Assembly: GCA_003427395.1 (NCBI GenBank)
Contig: BFEA01000592.1
Coordinates: 260,263 to 283,728 of the forward strand
Source of the DNA: Chara braunii
Lineage: Eukaryota > Streptophyta > Charophyceae > Charales > Characeae
DNA: 23,466 nt
Direction of reading: 5' to 3'
Under the pieces are notes generated by a model. It was not told the DNA's origin and did no database searches. It saw nothing but the letters and a program-made list of their open reading frames with translations. Numbering within the stretch: position 1 is the stretch's first letter; the number at the start of each line of letters is the position of its first letter. A program made the translations under genes and the position numbers. This document shows positions 19,691-23,466 of this stretch, one piece after another.

Positions 19691-19861
19691 AGCCAGAAAG
19701 CGAAAGAGAGAAAACGAGCGAGCGATCGAGAGCAAGAGAGAGAAAAAAACAAAGGCCGGGGATGCGACCAGACTGAATCACTGTGGTCAATTCAACTCAG
19801 AGAATCCACGTTCATCAAACTCCCTGCAATGAACCACACCTGGTCACACGTTCCAAGAAAT

Positions 19862-19867
19862 CACGTG
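19862..19867. promoter_or_regulatory. G-box / ABRE-like CACGTG, copy 1
   Basis: Palindromic CACGTG followed by AGCGAGAG, about 420 bp upstream of the oleosin start codon. CACGTG/ACGTG cores are bound by plant bZIP and bHLH factors, and oleosins are often stress or ABA responsive. Function here is inference. Confidence 0.35.
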
Positions 19868-19913
19868 AGCGAGAGCAAGAGAAAAAAACAGAAATAGTAC
19901 AATGTCAAGAAAT

Positions 19914-19919
19914 CACGTG
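19914..19919. promoter_or_regulatory. G-box / ABRE-like CACGTG, copy 2
   Basis: Second CACGTG in the adjacent copy of the 51-bp repeat, 52 bp from copy 1. A further ACGTG core lies at 19547-19551 close to the gene. Paired ACGTG boxes are typical of ABA-responsive promoters. Relevance here is inferred only. Confidence 0.35.
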
Positions 19920-20099
19920 AGCGAGAGCAGGAGAAAAAAACAAGGACCGCTGGGCAGAAAGCAAAACACAGAGGCCAGGGATGCGACCGGATTCACCGGA
20001 CTGAATCACTTGTCCATTCAACTCAGAGAATCCACGTTCATCAAACTCCCTGCCATGAACCACACCTGGTCACACGTTTCCAATCACACAGACATAATA

Positions 20100-20590
20100 C
20101 GATCTCAAGGCCACGTTCCGTATGGACTTCGTGCCCCCTGCTACGAAATTATTAGCGATTAATTACAAATACCTCCAAAAAATCAAATACATACCTTCCA
20201 CCTCATCACAAATTCCAATACACATCTTCCTCCTCATAACGAATGGCCACATCTCCACTGCATTCTCCCTCCCTCTTCGATACCGCTACGACGTGCAACG
20301 TGAACAGACAGCGAGAGACAGAACGACACCCTCGTTTACATCGGCAGTCGAGAAAACTCAGAAAAGAACAGAACATTTTTCACTATAACACGGCTGACGC
20401 ACATGCCCACACGCTGACCTATCGCGCCAGAGACTACGAGAAAACCCGGTTCCCGGTGCGATAAAGCAACACACTGTTATGACACACATAAAAAATCATG
20501 CCTCCCTGCACATTGTTATGACACACATGAAATTGCATACCTCCCTGCCCTTCATTACATACACACAAACACCTCTGAAAACGTCCAAAC
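20100..20590. other. Non-coding, one short duplication
   Basis: TGTTATGACACACATRAAA, then GCATACCTCCCTGC or its like, repeats at about 20476 and 20515. Nothing else supported. Confidence 0.4.
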
Positions 20591-20615
20591 AAAGGGCATT
20601 AAAATTCGGCATTCT

Positions 20616-20781
20616 GGCATCGCCGCACGGCACACGAAACGAAAAACGAAACGAGTGCATCTTCCTTCAGAAAATGGCCAGGTTCGTCGGTTTGCTGTAT
20701 ATAGTAACGAGTGTCCTTTTCCACCTTTCATGGCCCGATGCACTCGTTTCGTTTTCATTTCGTGTGCCGTGTGGCGACGCC
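20616..20781. repeat. 46-bp imperfect inverted repeat with 75-nt loop
   Basis: Left arm 20616-20661 and right arm 20737-20781 pair over about 42 of 46 positions, for example CGGCACACGAAA and ACGAAACGAGTGCATC against their complements. Flanking direct repeats TAAAATTCRGCAYTCTGGCAT lie at about 20599 and 20880. It could be a foldback element or a long hairpin-RNA source. Confidence 0.8.
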
Positions 20782-20899
20782 CAAACACATGTAGAATACA
20801 CGGGACACACACGACTACTTCGCAGTTCGCATACACACGGGCGACAACACTGAAAACGGCAAACATAGACATTACATAATAAAATTCAGCACTCTGGCA

Positions 20900-21186
20900 T
20901 TCTCTGTAGAGAAACAGATTTATAACCCCAGGGAAACACACGATCACTCATCACAGCATCGACGACTGGTCTTCCAAGCTCCTACTTCCGAGTCACATTC
21001 AGGGATCATCTAATTACAGCCCCCCCCCCCCCCAACACACACACGAAAATGTGCTAAATTTAATCGTTCTACGTACATACACACACCTACAACACACAAC
21101 AGAGCAAACACTGCTGAGTTCATTATAAACAATTTGTGCTCCAGACCGATGCCGAACAGTAGCATCTGGCGAGAATGATCTCAATA
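20900..21186. other. Non-coding with poly-C
   Basis: A C-run lies at about 21020-21034 followed by ACACACACG. No gene. Confidence 0.4.
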
Positions 21187-21247
<61 letters not shown>

Positions 21248-21350
21248 CCTCCCTCCCTCCCTGTGTGCGTCTTCCTCGGACCTAAACGCGCCCACTCCAC
21301 TCGCCTCGAGCAAGAACGATCTCAATACACGCTCTCTCTCTGACGTAGAC
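21173..21350. repeat. (CT)n microsatellite inside a 142-bp duplication
   Basis: AAYGATCTCAATACACKCTCTCTCT occurs at 21173 and 21315, each followed by ACGYGCCCACT-like sequence. Only the first copy carries the long CT run (about 21189-21244). Confidence 0.8.
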
Positions 21351-21359
21351 CCGCCCACT

Positions 21360-21695
21360 AAGTGTCTCTCAACATACCAAGGTCACTCCTAGGTGCGCGG
21401 AACAAGTCCTAGCCCATCGGTCGCTCAATCGGCAATCCCAAGGGCAGTCTTGCACGGACAATAATTCACGCGGCGAGTGACCCCACAGCAACGCGCCACT
21501 GCTAGCCCAGCAGCATGCAGGCGTCGTACTCCGTCGCCGCTGGTTTACAATCCCACGCAGTGAGCGGCATACCCGCAATGACAAGCCAAGTGCGAAAAAT
21601 CCCTTAACCCTGCAGTCTATCGATTCCAATGTCACCGCGCACCCGGCGAAACATGATTGATTCCCATTCTCACCTCGTTTCCCCGAGAAGAATCC
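21360..21695. other. No feature seen
   Basis: Moderately GC-rich and unique. No coding or repeat signal supported. Confidence 0.3.
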
Positions 21696-21696
21696 T

Positions 21697-21766
21697 GTGA
21701 GCAGTGTGAGCAGCGTGTGCAGTGTGTGCAGTGTGTGCAGTGTGTGTAGTGTGTGTAGTGTGTGCC
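21697..21766. repeat. 9-bp tandem repeat (GTGTGCAGT)n
   Basis: About seven or eight copies, with GTGAGCAGT and GTGTGTAGT variants at the two ends, showing the direction of homogenisation. Confidence 0.9.
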
Positions 21767-21944
21767 GCCGTTCCCCCCTCCACTGTCTACCGGTATACGC
21801 AGCTTCGTCAACTGCGATGCTGCCAACGGGTTCGAACAAGTTTATATAAAAGTCAGTGAGCGTTCCCTAACCCCACGTTGGCGTATGATCGGAGGCCAGT
21901 TCGAGCTCCTGGGTTTGGACGGTACGCCACTTGTACATTTTGAC

Positions 21945-22048
21945 CCCGAATACAACGTACGTACGGTAAATATATCGGTATCTGGGACATCTTTCAGTCT
22001 AAATACGGCTATAATGACCGAACGTTGCATTCGGGGGAAGAAGGTAGT
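21945..22048. mobile_element. Mini inverted-repeat element family A, copy 4
   Basis: CCCCGAATACAACGTACG and the complementary right arm ATAATGACCGAACGTTGCAT, then TCGGGGGAAGAAGGTAG. The left arm has GTACGTACGG, a 4-bp duplication. It is outside the oleosin gene, so the family is dispersed. Confidence 0.75.
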
Positions 22049-22049
22049 C

Positions 22050-23060
22050 CCTGGTTTTGGCGACGAGGCCGCGTCTACTTTTTTTCGTTTTGGCGGGGTG
22101 ACTGCTCGATCAGACCCGCGCTCGAGGCCTCCGACGTGTGAAACCGACCATAAATGACGTTGACCGTACGTTTCCGCATTCACAGTTCTGGTTTTGGCGT
22201 GGAGGCCGGTTCAAGTTTTTTTTCGTTCTGGCGGGCCTGACTGCCCAATCAGAGCTGTGCTCAGAGCCCTGCTCGGGGTCTCCTGTGAAAACGACCATAA
22301 AAGACGGTGATTGACGTTGACCGTAGATTTCCACGTTCTGACAGAAGAGACAGTCGCGACTTCAACTTTCTGAATCTGAAAAAAAAAATTCACGCCGTTT
22401 CAACTTTTTTTTCGTTCTGGCGGGCCTGACTGCCCAATCAGAGCCGTGCTCAGAGCCGTGCTCGGGGTCTCCTGTGAAAACGACCAGAAAAGACGTTGAT
22501 TGACGTTGACCGTAGATTTCCACGTTCTGACAGAAGAGACAGTTGCCACTTCAACTTTCTGAATCTGAAAAAAAAAAATTATCTCCTTTGTGAAAGGCGA
22601 AATTGAGAGAAGTTTCTGGTTTCGGCAGTGAGGCCGGTTCCACTTTTTTGCCGTTCTGGCGGGGCTGACTTCTCAATCACAGCCGTTGATCGAAGCCCCA
22701 TGGGAAACGACCAAACAAAGACGTTGACCGTAGATTTCCACATTCAGACAGAAGACACACCCACCGTTCGGACCAACGGTTTGGAAAATGAAGTTCCAAT
22801 TGAATTGACAAATCCTTGGTGCCAAGTCCCAACGGCCTTTCCTGCTGCTTCTGTTGATGTAGGCCGAGGATGGTTGTTGTGGAATCTCGTTCACCCGTTT
22901 TGTGTGCAACCGGGCACGCGGTTGCTGGCATAATGTCTTCTCAATCAGAGCCGTGGGAAACGAAACCTGGCATAATGTCTTCTCAATCAGAGCCGTGGGA
23001 AATGAAACCACCAACAAAGACGTTGACCGTAGATTTCCACATTCAGACAGAAGACACCAG
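22050..23060. repeat. Satellite-like array, units of about 155-300 bp
   Basis: Order in each unit: GGTTTTGGCG..GAGGCC, CTTTTTTTCGTTCTGGCGGG, CTGACTGCCCAATCAGAGC, GAAAACGACCA, GTTGACCGTAGATTTCCAC and CAGAAGA. GTTGACCGTA occurs at 22159, 22316, 22505, 22723 and 23022. A 39-bp sub-duplication, CATAATGTCTTCTCAATCAG plus AGCCGTGGGAAA, lies at about 22930-23005. Open frames across it are artefacts. Confidence 0.85.
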
Positions 23061-23080
23061 TGCCGGCCCCGTGAACGTGT

Positions 23081-23143
23081 GCCGGTCACCTGTCCGTGAC
23101 CGGCCGGTCACCGGGCCTAAAATCCGTGAACGGCCGTTCACGG
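23081..23143. repeat. Cluster of perfect palindromes
   Basis: GCCGGTCAC 23081-23089 pairs with GTGACCGGC 23096-23104. GTGACCGGCCGGTCAC (23096-23111) is a 16-bp palindrome. Positions 23124-23143 form a 20-bp palindrome with arms CCGTGAACGG. Confidence 0.95.
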
Positions 23144-23466
23144 GTTCTCCGCCCACGGGGACGGCGGTACGGTCGGGATGGGGGCGGGAGGGGGGTGGTG
23201 CGGGGCCCTTCTACAGCCCCGTACCTTCAAATCATAAAAAATAAAAAAAAATAAAAAAACAGAACGGGGTGTCTCCAAGAAGAAAAAATAAAAAACATTT
23301 GGGGGGTGGAGGTGGGGGGGGGTTGGCGCAGGGCCCTCGCAGAGAAGCGCCATGAAGTAGGAAAAAAAAATAAAAAATTTGGGGTGTCGGTAACACCCCA
23401 CATAGCACCTATACCAACCCGCCACCCCCTAGCCCCCCACCCGCACCCCTACCAGCACCCGAACCC
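23144..23466. other. Alternating G-rich and A-rich tail
   Basis: G runs fit a G-quadruplex pattern at 23175-23195 and about 23301-23322. A-rich ATAAAAAAT stretches lie between. TGGGGTGT 23380-23387 pairs with ACACCCCA 23393-23400. No gene. Confidence 0.5.

Larger units (their letters stand above)
19750..20095. repeat. Second upstream duplication (about 230 bp unit)
   Basis: The segment GGGGATGCGACC...GACTGAATCACT, then CAACTCAGAGAATCCACG, CATCAAACTCCCTGC and CACACCTGGTCACACGTT, occurs at about 19757-19858 and again at about 19977-20080. Between them a 51-bp unit, AAGAAATCACGTGAGCGAGAG followed by GAGAAAAAAACA, is also doubled (about 19855 and 19907). Confidence 0.75.

Noticed and set aside
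21826-21838. GGGTTCGAACA, like a tRNA T-loop / Pol III B box
   Set aside because: No T-stem pairing, no acceptor stem and no A box at the right distance.

Overview
This is eukaryotic nuclear DNA, almost certainly from the green plant lineage. Two things show that. The minus strand carries a complete two-exon oleosin, a lipid-droplet protein of green plants. There is also a 240-bp piece of a plastid-type RNA polymerase beta-subunit gene (rpoB). Long (GA)n tracts, many mini-elements and a 3.2-kb intron in a tiny gene suggest a large, repeat-rich genome, such as that of a charophyte alga. The species is a guess.

Layout. Positions 1-7570 hold no recognisable protein gene. This part contains several families of short inverted repeats. 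The best is a seven-copy array (4211-4829) of bulged hairpins whose stems differ in sequence but stay complementary. A second hairpin array of about 120-bp units follows (5142-5610). A weaker four-unit array lies at 913-1505. From 7570 to 8960 there is a probable organelle-derived patch containing the rpoB fragment, followed by a 60-bp tandem repeat. From 8960 to 12100 there is low-complexity DNA, degenerate tandem repeats, microsatellites and a 350-N assembly gap inside a GA/GATA-rich minisatellite. From 12100 to 15560 nearly every few hundred bases is its own local tandem duplication.

The oleosin gene spans 15820-19444 (minus). Exon 1 (19141-19444) and exon 2 (15820-15968) join in frame to give 150 residues. 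An AATAAA signal lies about 220 bp past the stop. The intron carries two families of mini inverted-repeat elements, (GT)n, a 33-bp palindromic tandem repeat and a 20-bp tandem repeat. The 5' flank (19445-20090) is duplicated and contains two CACGTG boxes. The 3' UTR is also a tandem duplication.

From 20100 to 23466, upstream of the oleosin, there is a 46-bp imperfect inverted repeat, (CT)n, a 9-bp repeat, a fourth copy of the first mini-element, a satellite-like array (22050-23060) and a cluster of perfect palindromes near the end.

The least explained feature is the pair of hairpin arrays at 4.2-5.6 kb, which look like a structured non-coding RNA locus. Transcription cannot be judged from sequence alone.
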